Shown here piece by piece: positions 54,580 to 64,000 of a DNA stretch of 64,000 nt; position 1 is the first letter of the stretch; every line of letters begins with the position of its first letter. A program made the position numbers and the translations under genes. Source of the stretch: Hemicordylus capensis (taxonomy: Eukaryota; Chordata; Lepidosauria; Squamata; Cordylidae); NCBI RefSeq assembly GCF_027244095.1, contig NC_069670.1, positions 20,945,820 through 21,009,819 of the forward strand, in the 5' to 3' direction. The notes beneath the pieces were generated by a model, which saw nothing but the letters and a program-made list of their open reading frames with translations, did no database searches and had not been told where the DNA came from.

Positions 54580-54897
54580 CTCTGATGATGAGCCTCGTCC
54601 CGCTCAGGATTCTGAATGCTTTATTGATGATTGTGGCACAATAATAAATCCCAGAGTGTTTTCTTTGTATGTTCCCGAGGGTCAGAATTGCTTTACGGAC
54701 CTTTGCTCCTGCTGTTCTCTCGTTGTAACTTGGTTCAATCATGCGCAGGCTTCTGTCCTGCTCCTCTTTGTACCACGTCGTATTCCATGCCTCAGCTCCA
54801 TCTGGAAGGTCACAGGTGATATTTCTGGCCTCTTCAGGAGATGCCCACACCTGAGTCAACTGCTGTGGTATTTCTGTGCCTCCCTGTGAATGAGCAG
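54580..54897 (-). CDS. IgSF gene d, V-set exon (intact)
   Basis: 318 nt, acceptor tttgctttcctttacag, donor GTGAGC, phase 1 to 1, no stop. Reads TAHSQGGTEIPQQLTQVWA, first Cys in ARNITCDL, core Trp in NTTWYKEEQD, RKAILTLGNIQRKHSGIYYC with the second Cys, then a J-like FRILSGTRLIIRG. The usual Asp before the second Cys (D-x-G/A-x-Y-x-C) is His here. N-glycosylation sites NIT and NTT. Its leader exon is at 56853-56895 with matching phase, intron about 1.95 kb. No C1 or TM exon is visible further along the minus strand within this window. This V is distinct from the plus-strand V domains. Gene a (21190-21937) is its broken paralogue. Confidence 0.8.
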
Positions 54898-55345
54898 CTG
54901 TAAAGGAAAGCAAAGAAACTCCCGAGTGATCTAGTGCAAAACTAAGTGGAGGGAAAACATCTCTGCAGATTACATGATGCGTTCATGAGAGTGTGTTATC
55001 CCTGCCACCGTGTGGATGAGCCTGGGACTGGTACAGCCCATGCAGACTGCCTGGCTGCCTGCTAGCGGTGCTGGGAAATCCTGCAGGGTGTGTGTGTGCC
55101 TGATTTCTCTGTTGGCATCTACAGCCATGCCATGCAGTGCTGAGCCATACACTGGGCGGCAGCCTCCGTGCCTGAACCATACTGTTTAATATTTACGAAG
55201 ACAATGTTGTCATTTCATGCAGTTCAAAGTAAAGGCACATTTTCAAAAATGATTTTAAAAAGCATGGGTTGCCCCCCACCCACCCAGCCCACCGACCCTG
55301 AGATCTTTGCACACATCAGCCAGATTTGTTCACCTTTCTTGAATA
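54898..55345. other. Gene d intron, unassigned
   Basis: The first 70 bp align with the corresponding sequence upstream of V exon a. The rest shows no repeat or exon I can name. Confidence 0.4.
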
Positions 55346-55349
55346 CAGA

Positions 55350-55648
55350 GATATAGGAACATAGGGAGCTGCCTTATACTGAGTCAGACTTTTGGTCCAT
55401 CTAGCTCAGTATTGTCTACCCAGACTGGCAGCAGCTTCTCCAAGGTTGCAGGCAGGAATCTCTCTCAGCCCTATCTTGGAGATGCTGCCAGGGAGGGAAC
55501 TTGGAACCTAGATGCTCTTTCCAGAGCAGCTCCATCTCTTAAGGGGAATATCTTACAGTGCTCACACATGCAGTCTCCCATTCAAATGCAAACCAGGGTG
55601 GACCCTGCTTAGCAAATTCATGCTTGCTACCACAGGTCCAGCTCGCCT
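55350..55648 (-). mobile_element. 5S-Sauria SINE
   Basis: ataggaacatagggagctgc to accacaggtccagctcgcct, full length with a small gap in the head. Confidence 0.9.
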
Positions 55649-56130
55649 CCCTGCCTCACTGAAGAGCACATGGCAGAGATGCAGAACTGTCACTGCTAAT
55701 AATGGATATTGACTCTACCATCGAGCCTCTGAAAAACCTCTGGAAAGTCACCCCGTCGCTCACATCCTCTGTCACAGGATTATTAAAGGCCTGCCTCACA
55801 GGGCTGTTGTGCAGAAGGTTAAGATAAAGAATAGGGACCAAATCTTGGGGAAAGGATGCCAAACATGTCTTCCCAAACTACAACAAAAAGGTGTCATAGA
55901 TCATTTCCTAACACCCCAGTTTGTACACTGAATGCCTTGTCAGAAAGCTTGATTCCATTTCTTTGGAAATCACTCTCAACTGAAAGTTTTTTCAGATCAC
56001 AAGATACCGAAAACGGAAAACAAATATATGTAAACTTGTTAAATTGTGAGGGAAATCTACACCCAAGAGGCATTCATGACAACCTTTGGCTTCTCAGAAA
56101 CCTGGTTTCACAAATTATTAATTCCTTGTT
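55649..56130. other. Unassigned intron sequence
   Basis: Open frame on the plus strand from 55856 has no recognisable domain and enters a SINE; considered chance. No repeat named. Confidence 0.35.
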
Positions 56131-56425
56131 TAGTGAAGGAAAAGAAAGGTTGTGCCGTCGAGTCGGGGTCGACTCCTGGCAACCACAGAGCCATATGGTT
56201 TTCTTGGTAGAATCCAGGAGGGGTTTACCATTGCCTCCTCCCTCACAGTATGAGATGATACCTTTCAGCACCTTCCTATATCACTGCTGCCTGATATAGG
56301 TGCCTCTCATAGTCTGGGAGAAACAGACTATGTTTCCAGTTCGAATCCAGCGGGGATTCGAACTGGCAACCTCTTTGTTCTCTATGCAAGTTGCTTCCCT
56401 CTGTGCCATTAGGTGGCTCTTGTTA
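56130..56425 (-). mobile_element. tRNA-derived SINE
   Basis: aggttgtgccgtcgagtcgg, aggaggggtttaccattgcc, with a tRNA-like head at right after a short inverted duplication (gtttccagttcgaatccagcg / cggggattcgaactggcaac). Confidence 0.75.
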
Positions 56426-56529
56426 AGTAAGAGAATCTAATTTACTTATAGAAATAATATATCCGAAACACTTTGAACTTCTTAATCTGAACTTCATAAC
56501 ATTAATCCTTATGCTAATCATCATAATAT

Positions 56530-56642
56530 GAAAAGATACATCCTGCCTGCAACCTCAGAGAAGCCGCTGCCAGTCTATGAAGACAATACTGAGCTAGATA
56601 GGCCAATGGTCTGACTCAGTATATGGCCGCTTCCTATGTACA
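56530..56642 (+). mobile_element. SINE tail fragment
   Basis: cctgcctgcaacctcagaga to gccgcttcctatgtacat. Confidence 0.8.
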
Positions 56643-56852
56643 TTACAATATGAAAAGAAGGTTCAGTGACCTATTCAACTGAACATGTTTGTATTTCTCT
56701 AAATTTGGAAGGATAGTATTAGAGTAGAGTACTTCTAAGGATGCATAGGGTTGTATTGTAGAGAGCACACTTACTTGAAAGTAAGTCCTATTGGTTTCTG
56801 AGGACCTTACTTCTGAGTAAACATGGTTAGGACTGCACTGCAAAATACTTAC

Positions 56853-56895
56853 TGTGCAGAAAAAGGAGAAGAATCCCAAGCAAGTGGGCACACAT
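56853..56895 (-). CDS. IgSF gene d, leader exon
   Basis: ATG at 56895 reads MCAHLLGILLLFLH and ends at a perfect GTAAGT donor, 43 nt, phase 1, the same as leader b. Good hydrophobic core. Joins in frame to the V exon at 54580-54897. Both exons are intact, so this is the best candidate for a working gene in the cluster. Confidence 0.75.
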
Positions 56896-57572
56896 CACGT
56901 AGCCCCTTCAGCTTCTGAACTCTGACGCAGTCTGGCTGACTGAAAGATCTCTTCTTAGTTCAGTGTGCTGTGATGTCTGTCTTTTCCCAATTTCTATGCA
57001 TACAAAAATACTGTCTTGCACAAACGAGGACCTTTGGAAGCCTCCTCAGTAGCTTCTCTTTCAAATCATGCAAGCAGAGAGATACGATACAATCCTTCCC
57101 AATTCTTTGTCAAAATAGACTTAATCTACTTAAAAATGCTTAATATACAATACTTAACTTGGCATCCCAAAATTGAAAATCTGTGCTTTTCTGATGCCTA
57201 AAACCAGATTAACGGATGAGCTATCCTTTAGTGTCACACAAAACCTGCAAACACAGGAGGGGATGATGAAGAAAAGGAGCAGAAAACCCAAGACTTGGAA
57301 ATCACAACTAATCCAGCTGAAGCAGAGTCACCTGTTCTCTTGCGATGGCTGGTCTCAGAGAGCAAAACAGTGCGAGGAGTTCTGTGAAATGCTGGGGGCT
57401 GATTCCCGCTCTGTGGCTGCCTAGGACTGGAACCTCATTGGCCTTGCTGGCACACACACTGCACCTCTGACCACAGGGAGGTGTTTCTTGACAAGAAATG
57501 GGCATCAGAGGCCAAACCCTCTCATTTGAAGCTGCAGGTTGTTGATGCTGGGAGCAGACTATTTCTTCTGGG
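56896..57572. promoter_or_regulatory. Shared head-to-head promoter region, pair d/D
   Basis: 677 bp between start codons, longer than in pairs a/A and b/B. Conserved near d: ttcagcttctgaactctgac. Conserved near D: agaaatgggcatcagaggcc and ccctctcatttgaagctgca. The middle is not shared and may be an insertion. Confidence 0.5.
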
Positions 57573-57612
57573 ATGTGGTTGCTGGCCAAGTATCTCCTCT
57601 TGTCCTCCCCAG
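57573..57612 (+). CDS. IgSF gene D, leader exon
   Basis: Reads MWLLAKYLLLSSP, donor GTAAGA, phase 1. Same length as leader B. No V-set exon was recognised between here and 64000; the DNA is filled with L2, CR1 and L1. Confidence 0.65.
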
Positions 57613-57904
57613 GTAAGATTTCTTTTGCTTTAACCTGCCTCTGGAAATTAGGATCATTGAATTCTTCTGCAATCTGACAACTTGGGAGAAGTTGGCTGTG
57701 ATTTAGATAAAACACTTGGCAGGAGCAGATGAGGGTGTTTTGGTTGCTTGAGTCGGATGATGTCCCTCCTACACACAGTGCCGTCTTCTGCAGCTGAAGC
57801 GGATGGTGAGTCAAAGGCTTGTATCAGAGGCTTAATTGATGAGTCGGAGGTTTGAGTCGGATGATGCATCTTCTGCAGATGACAGCAGCTCCTGGAGCCA
57901 TTTC
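57613..57904 (+). other. First intron of gene D, unassigned
   Basis: No repeat or exon recognised. A plus-strand triplet of similar strings (gagtcggatgatg, gagtcggaggtttg, gagtcggatgatgcat) occurs at 57751-57867. Confidence 0.4.
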
Positions 57905-57995
57905 ATTTATTTATTTAGATGTATTTATTTCTGTCTGTGTAAACCACTTTGGGAACTTTTGTTGAAAAGTGGTATATAAATATTTGTTGCATTCA
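57905..57995 (+). repeat. L2-tail type repeat fragment
   Basis: tctgtgtaaaccactttggg, gtggtatataaatatttgtt. Confidence 0.75.
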
Positions 57996-58016
57996 GTCTT
58001 CCAGTCTTGGTCTAGA

Positions 58017-58085
58017 ACAGGGGTGGGCAAACTTGGCCCTCCAGCTCCAACTACAACTCCCATCATCCCCAGCCACCGTTTATTG
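58017..58085. mobile_element. Half of a hAT-like MITE
   Basis: caggggtgggcaaacttggc to actacaactcccatcatccc; only one arm is present. Confidence 0.6.
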
Positions 58086-58089
58086 AATG

Positions 58090-58850
58090 AATGGGGAATG
58101 AGGAAACTTTGCAACACGAAGGGGCTCAGTTAAAAGGAAGGGGAAAGGGGAATCAATAGGATCAGATCTCTTCAGGACGCTTGGCAGTTATTTAAAACTG
58201 TGATAAGAGAAGCTGAGAGAGAACACACACCACAGATTTTAAACGCTACAAACAGGTCCTAGGGGATGCCAGCATGGTTAACCACGCCTGTTCTAACCCA
58301 GAGAGAAATCTCTCTCCCTCTCTCGCAACACTAGAACCAGAGATCATCTCATGAAACTGAAGGTTGGGAAATTTAGGACCGACAAAAGAAAGTACTTTTT
58401 CACACAGCACACAATTAATCTATGGCAGGGTTTCTTAACCTTGGACCCCCAGATGTTGATGGACTACAAATCCCATCATCCCCAGCCACAATGGACATGG
58501 CTGGGGATGATGGGAGTTGTAGTCCGTCAACATCTGGGGGCCCAAGGTTCAGAAACCCTGATCTACGGAATTCTTTGCCATGGGACGTGGTGATGGCCAC
58601 CAGCTTGAATGGCTTTAAAAGGAGCTTAGACAAATTCACGGAGGACAGGTCTATCAAGGGCTACTAGTCTGGTGGCTATAGGCCACTTCTAGCCTTAGAG
58701 GCAAGATGCCTCTGAATACCAGTTGTAAGGGAGCAACAGCAGGAGAGAGAGCATGCCTTCACCTCTGGCCTGTGGGCTTCTCAGAGGCATCTGGTGGGCC
58801 ACTGTGGGAAACAGGATGCTGGACTGGATAGGCCTCCTTGGGCCTGGAGG
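58090..58850 (+). mobile_element. CR1 LINE, plus strand, internally deleted
   Basis: 58090-58290 is linker sequence (ggatgccagcatggttaacc). 58300-58425 and 58561-58850 are ORF2 end and 3' UTR (aaagtactttttcacacagc, tctggtgggccactgtggga). Interrupted by a MITE at 58426-58560. Confidence 0.8.
58426..58560. mobile_element. 135-bp palindromic hAT MITE, copy 2
   Basis: cagggtttcttaacc and, inverted, ggttcagaaaccctg; flanked by atctatgg and atctacgg (7 of 8). Inserted into the CR1 3' part. Confidence 0.85.
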
Positions 58851-60460
58851 TGGCCTGAAGCCCTCCGACCAGTAGCCGATGATAGACCTCTCCTCCATGA
58901 AGTTATCCAAACCCCTCTAAAATCCATCCAGGTTGTTGACTGTCACCACATCTTGTGGCAGAGAATTCCACAAACGTATTATGTGTTGTGTGAAAAAGTA
59001 CTTCCATTTGTTGGCCCTAGATTTCCTGGCAATCTATTTCATGGGATGACCCCTAGTTCTAGTGTGATGTGAGAGGGAGAAGAATTTCTCTGTGTCCCCT
59101 TTCTCCACCCCAGGCATGATTTTATAGACCTCTATCATGTCTCCCCACAGTCTTTTTTCTAAATTAAAAAGGCCCAGGTGTTGTAGCCTTGCCTCATAAG
59201 AAAGGTGCTCTAGGCCCCTGATCATCTGGGTTGCCCTCTTTTGCACCTATTCCAGTTCTACAATGTCCTTTTTTACATGTGGTGACCAGAATTGTACGCA
59301 GTACTCCAGGTGTGGCCACACCATAGTTTTGTATTAGGGCATTATAATATTAGCAGTTTTATTTTCAGTTCCCTTCCTAATGATCCCTAGCATGGAATTG
59401 GCCTTTTTCACAACCTCCGCACACTGAGTCGACACTTTCAACGAGTTGTCCACCACGACCCCAAGATCCCTCTCCTGGTCAGTCACCGACAGCTCAGATC
59501 TCATCAGCATATACTTGAAGTTGGGGTTATTTGTCCCAATGTTCATCACTTTACACTTGAACTGCATTTGCCACTTTGTCGCCCACTCACCCAGTTTGGA
59601 GAGATCCTTTTGGAGCTCTTCACAATCAGTTATGGATTTTCACTACCCGAAAGAGTTTGGTATCACCTGCAAATATGGCCACCTCGCTGCTTACCCCTGC
59701 TTCTAGATCATTTATGAATAAATAAACAGCACCAGTCCCAGTACAAAAGTCCCTGGGGGACCCCAATTCCTACTTCCCTATATTGTGAAATCTCTCCATT
59801 TATACCTACCCTCTGTTTCCTGTCTTTCAACCAGTTAGCAATCCACACATGTACTTGTCCCCTTATCCCATGACTGCTAAGTTTCCTCAGGAGTCTTTGA
59901 TGAGGAACTTTGTCGAAAGCTTTTTGCAAGTCCAGATATACTATGTCAACTGGATCACCTTGATCCACACACTTGTTGACACTCTCAAAGAACTCTAAAA
60001 GCTTCATGAGGAAAGATTTCCCTTTGCAGAAGCCATGCTGGTTCTCCCCCAGCAGGGCCTGTTCTTCTATGTGCTTGACGATTTTATCCTTGAGGATGCT
60101 TTCCATCAATTTGCCTAGAACAGACGTTAAGATAACCAGCCTGTAATTTCCTGGATTACCCCTTTTTGAAAATCGGTGTTGCATTTGCTCCTTTCTAGTC
60201 CTCTGGTACAGAGCCTGATTGTAGGGACATTTTTGCAAGGAGGTTGGCAATTTCACATTTGAGTTCTTTAAGGACTCTTGGATGGATGCCATCCAGCCCT
60301 GGCGATTTGCTAGTCTTCAGTTTTTCCAGACAGTTTAGAATATCATCTCTTGTCACTTCTATCTGACTCAGTTCTTTATCCTCCATCCCCGAAAAGCCTG
60401 GTTCAGGAACAGGTATATGCTCAGTATCCTCTGCCATGAAGATGGAGGCAAAGAACTCCC
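58851..60460 (-). mobile_element. CR1 LINE, minus strand, RT to 3' end
   Basis: RT pieces: DDILNCLEKLKTSKSPGLDG (60300), NYRLVILTSVLGKLMESILK (60130), VDIVYLDLQKAFDKVPHQRL (59920), GEISQYREVGIGVPQGLL (59770) and RATQMIRGLEHLSYEARLQH (59225). The catalytic YxDD part is missing or broken around 59700. 3' UTR at the left end. Several frame changes; old copy. Confidence 0.85.
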
Positions 60461-63400
60461 CCCCCAAAAAAATTCAATTTTTATTAATTTTAACAACCGT
60501 AATGTTATCATTCATTACAAATACACACACACAAAGTGGACTTCCCGCTCACATTTCTTTGTGAATCATCAACTATAAATTTACCCTTGCTATAATAATA
60601 ATTCAAAACATAAATTCAAACCCTTACAAACATAATTAATCTAACCAACCTGCGATTTTTACTAAATTTCAAACCCTGCTTTCAAGTCAATAGTAGGAAA
60701 ATAATTCTTTAAATACAACCAAAATGGTTTCCAATCTTCTTTAAAACATTCCAAGTTTTGATCTCTTAATAGTGTTGTAAGTTTTGCCATCTCCGCATAT
60801 TCCAAAATTTTTATCAGCCAGTCTTCTTTTGAAGGCAATTCACTAGTCTTCCATTTCTGTGCATATATAATTCTAGCCGCCGTAGAGTCATACATAAAAA
60901 ATGTTAAATTAGTTGTAGAAATTGCACCTTGTGTTATTCCCAGCAGGAAGGATTCTGGCTTCTTAGGAAATGTCATTTAAAATATTTTCTTTAATTCATT
61001 ATATATCATATCCCAATAGGCTTTAGCCTTCCCACAGGTCCACCACATATGAAAGAATGTGCCTTCAAAATGTCCACACTTCCAGCATTTGTTTGAAACA
61101 TTTTTATACATTAATGCCAATTTTTTTGGTGTCAGATACCATCTATACATCATTTTATAATAGTTTTCTTTTATAGCATAACATGCAGTAAATTTTAAAT
61201 CATTTTTCCATAACTTTTCCCAGGCTGCCATTTCTATATTATGCCCCACATCTTGAGCCCACTTTATCATAGTCGTTTTAACCACTTCCTCTCTTGTCTC
61301 ATCCAAAAGCAACAGTTTATACATTTTGGAAACTAATTTTTCATCATTTTGACATAATTCCTTCTCAAAATTTGAAGTCTGGTACTCAAATCTGACTTTA
61401 AGGTCTTTCTTATACATCTCATTTAACTGATGATACTGAGACCAATCTCTAACCAAATCTTGTATTTCAGTTAAGCTTTTTAACTTACAATCCTTTTCCT
61501 GAAAGTGTAACAAATCCCTATAAGTACCCCAACACATTTGCATATATACTTCTTTACGTGATAAGGCTTCAATCGGAGATACCCATAATGGAGTTTTAGG
61601 TTCAAACCAATTTTTGTATTTTAACCACACCCTCATTAAACTCCTTCTCACATAGTGGTTCAAAAAATCTTTATGTATTTTACTTTTTTCATACCACAAA
61701 TACGCATGCCATCCAAACCTTCTGTCAAATCCTTCCAAATCAAGAATTCTAGGGTTTCTTAGAGTTATCCATTCTTTTAACCAAGTCAAACAAACAGCTT
61801 CAAAATATAACCTTAAGTCTGGCAAGGTAAGACCACCTCTTTCCTTTGCATCTGTTAGATTCTTAAAATTAATTCTTGGTCTTTTCCCCTGCCAAACAAA
61901 CTTAGTTATGTCCTTCTGCCATTGCTTAAAACAAGTTAAAGTGTTAATTATGGGAATAGTCTGAAAGAGAAACAACATTTTAGACAAGACATTCATTTTC
62001 ACCACTGAAATTCTTCCCATTAAAGACAAATTCATTTTAGACCATCTTTGTAGATCAATTTTCACTGAATTCCATATTTTGACATAATTATTTATAAACA
62101 ACAAGGAGTTGTTATTTGATAACCAGACCCCCAAATATTTAACTTTCTTTTCCACTTTCAACTCACTTATTTCAGAGAATCTGTCTTTAGCTTTCTGATC
62201 CATATTTTTAGTTAAAACCTTAGTCTTGGTCTTATTTATATAGAATCCAGCCAGCTGACCAAATTGTTGTATTTTATCCAAGAGTCTTTCAATCTTATCC
62301 ATTGGATTCTCTAAAAACAGCACAACATCATCTGCAAAGGCTCTCAGTTTATAATCCTGTTTCCCAATTTTGGGACCATGTAATTTATCATCTTCTCTGA
62401 TAGTTCTACAAAGTACTTCTAGAACCAATATAAAAAGCAATGGGGAAAGTGGGCATCCTTGTCTAGTCCCTTTTTGTATTACACAGTTGTCTGATAATTC
62501 CCCATTTACAATAATCTTAGCATATTTCTCCGAATAAATTGTCTTAATTGCCCTAATAAAATTATTGCAAGCAGTCATTACCTCTAGTAATCTCCACAAA
62601 AATTGCCACGAAATATTGTCAAAAGCTTTCTCTGCATCCAAAAAAATCATCGCCATCTGTTTATCATAATGTTTTGCATAGTACTCCAGTACCTTCAGGA
62701 CTGTTCTGACATTATCTCTCAATTGTCTCTTTGGCAAAAATCCAGCTTGATCTTCATGAATAAAATGCCTCAATATAACCTTCATTCTTCTTGCCAAAAT
62801 GGCAGCAAAAAGTTTGTAATCATTGTTTAAAAGTGAAATTGGTCTATAATTTTTAACTAACGTTAAGTCTTGGTCTGGTTTTGGGATTACTGCAATATTT
62901 GCGTACTTCCATGAATCCGGCATAATCCCTTTTTGTAAGATATCATTCATAGTCCATTGCAGAGGTTGTAGAATTTGATCTTTAAATGACTTATAGCATA
63001 AAGCTGACAGTCCATCAGGCCCGGGGGCCTTGTTGGGCTTGGCTTGATTAATTACTTCTATTATTTCCATAATAGTTATCGGAGCATGCATAGTTTGTAT
63101 TTGCTCCTTAGTAAGTTTTGGAATATTTTTGGTGCTAAGAAACTGCTCAGTTTTTTTAATCTTCAACTATTTTGCCTTTATATAGTTCTGAATAATATTT
63201 TTAAAATTCCGCTTTTATTTCCTTTCCATCATAAGAGAGCCCATTTTTTGTAAGTATTTTGGATATGTAATTTTTCTTCTTCTCAGCTCTAATTTTCCAA
63301 GCTAACAACTTGCCTGGTTTGTTTGCGAACTCAAATGTCCTTTTCTTAACATATTTCAAGTTCCATTCTAGTTCATTCACTATCAACATAGAAAGTTGTT

Positions 63401-63850
63401 GTTGCAGGATTTTAATAGCTTGTATGACCGTCTTCTTATCTTTGGCCCATAATAATTCCCTTTCCTTTTGGAGATCTGCATCAATAATATCTCTTTTTTC
63501 AATCCTCTTTGCTTTTTAAAATATGAATTTTGCTGTATAAAGAAACCTCTCATAACCGATTTACTTGCATCCCAAACAGTTTTATTGTCCATTCCCTGAT
63601 TTAAATTCAATTCAAAATAGTCCTTTAATTTCTTTTTAGCTTTCTCCACAACATCTGATTTTTTCAAGAGGTATTCATTCAATCTCCAACGAAATGAAGT
63701 CGTTCTTTTCTTCTTCCATGTAAAACAAATTGGGTTATGGTCTGAAAAAGTCCTAGGTAGAATATCCATCTTTTCCATACATGGTGTAATAGCTTTAGAT
63801 GTCCAAACCATATCTATCCTTGAATGTGATCGATATCTTTCAAGGAAGTA
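60461..63850 (-). mobile_element. L1-clade LINE ORF2, long and little damaged
   Basis: 63811-63383: end of the endonuclease (FSDHNPICFTW). 63166-60977: a 729-codon open stretch with APGPDGLSALCYKSF, NYRPISLLNNDYKLFAAILA, MAMIFLDAEKAFDNISW, GTRQGCPLSPLLFILVLEVL, FADDVVLFLENP and the C-terminal CWKCGHFEGTFFHMWWTC knuckle. A single stop at 60977-60979 separates it from the in-frame C terminus (TFPKKPESFLLG...ARIIYAQKWK) to 60662. One frame change lies at about 63170-63210 and another near 63385. The 5' part is truncated by the edge element at 63851. Confidence 0.85.
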
Positions 63851-64000
63851 CAGGTGAAACTCGGAAAATTAGAATATCGTGCAAAAAGTCCATTAATTTC
63901 AGTAATGCAAATTAAAAGGTGAAACTGATATATGAGACAGACGCATTACATGCAAAGCGAGATAAGTCAAGCCTTAATTTGTTATAATTGTGATGATCAT
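63851..64000. mobile_element. End of a DNA transposon (possible)
   Basis: L1 similarity stops at a TA-containing junction (gtacaggtgaaactcggaaa). The new sequence, with ttagaatatcgtgcaaaaag and gtaatgcaaattaaaaggtg, runs off the window edge. From memory it resembles the terminal part of a Tc1/mariner-type element. No transposase is visible. Confidence 0.4.

Noticed and set aside
55856-56299. Plus-strand ORF of 147 codons
   Set aside because: It runs into a tRNA-derived SINE and ends there; no domain recognised.

Overview
The window looks like nuclear DNA of a squamate reptile (lizard). The evidence is its repeats: many 5S-rRNA-headed SINEs of the 5S-Sauria type, tRNA-headed Sauria SINEs, CR1, L2-like and L1 LINEs, an R4/Dong-type LINE, and several hAT-like elements with 8-bp target duplications. 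Gene density is low and genes are split into short phase-1 exons. I see no bacterial-type genes, CRISPR arrays or functional RNA genes. I cannot name the species.

Left part (1-14 kb): a 5'-truncated CR1 on the minus strand, then a probable three-exon minus-strand gene (2841-6423) that resembles the SPATA31/FAM205 family. It has a membrane-anchor exon, a short basic exon and a large exon, with splice phases that fit, giving about 505 residues. After this come SINEs, L2 remnants, palindromic foldback elements and unnamed repeats. From 16.36 to 20.21 kb lies a nearly full R4/Dong-type LINE inserted into TAA repeats.

Right two thirds (21-57.6 kb): the most interesting content is a tandemly duplicated, decaying cluster of immunoglobulin-superfamily receptor genes. 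The plus-strand genes (copies A, B, C, D) are built from a leader exon, a V-set exon ending in a J-like strand, a C1-set exon most like an immunoglobulin light-chain constant domain, and a transmembrane exon. Head-to-head with them are minus-strand genes (copies a, b, d) with their own leader and a different V-set domain. Each pair shares a short intergenic promoter region, about 290-310 bp between start codons in the simplest copies. Copy A: leader 23019, V 23978 (frameshifted), C1 25844, TM 29292. Copy B: leader 36610, V 37716 (two stops), C1 42032, TM 46025. Copy C: leader remnant 49121, V and C1 lost, TM 52943. Copy D: leader 57573, the rest presumably beyond the window or destroyed. Minus partners: a (leader remnant 22044, V split by an insert), b (leader 36254), d (leader 56853 and intact V 54580).

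The far right (58-64 kb) is LINE on LINE: two CR1 fragments with facing 3' ends, a long L1-clade ORF2 on the minus strand, and at the edge what looks like the end of a DNA transposon. The coding assignments rest on splice sites, phase and paralogue comparison within the window. Family names for repeats are from memory and repeat ends are approximate, except where a target duplication is quoted.
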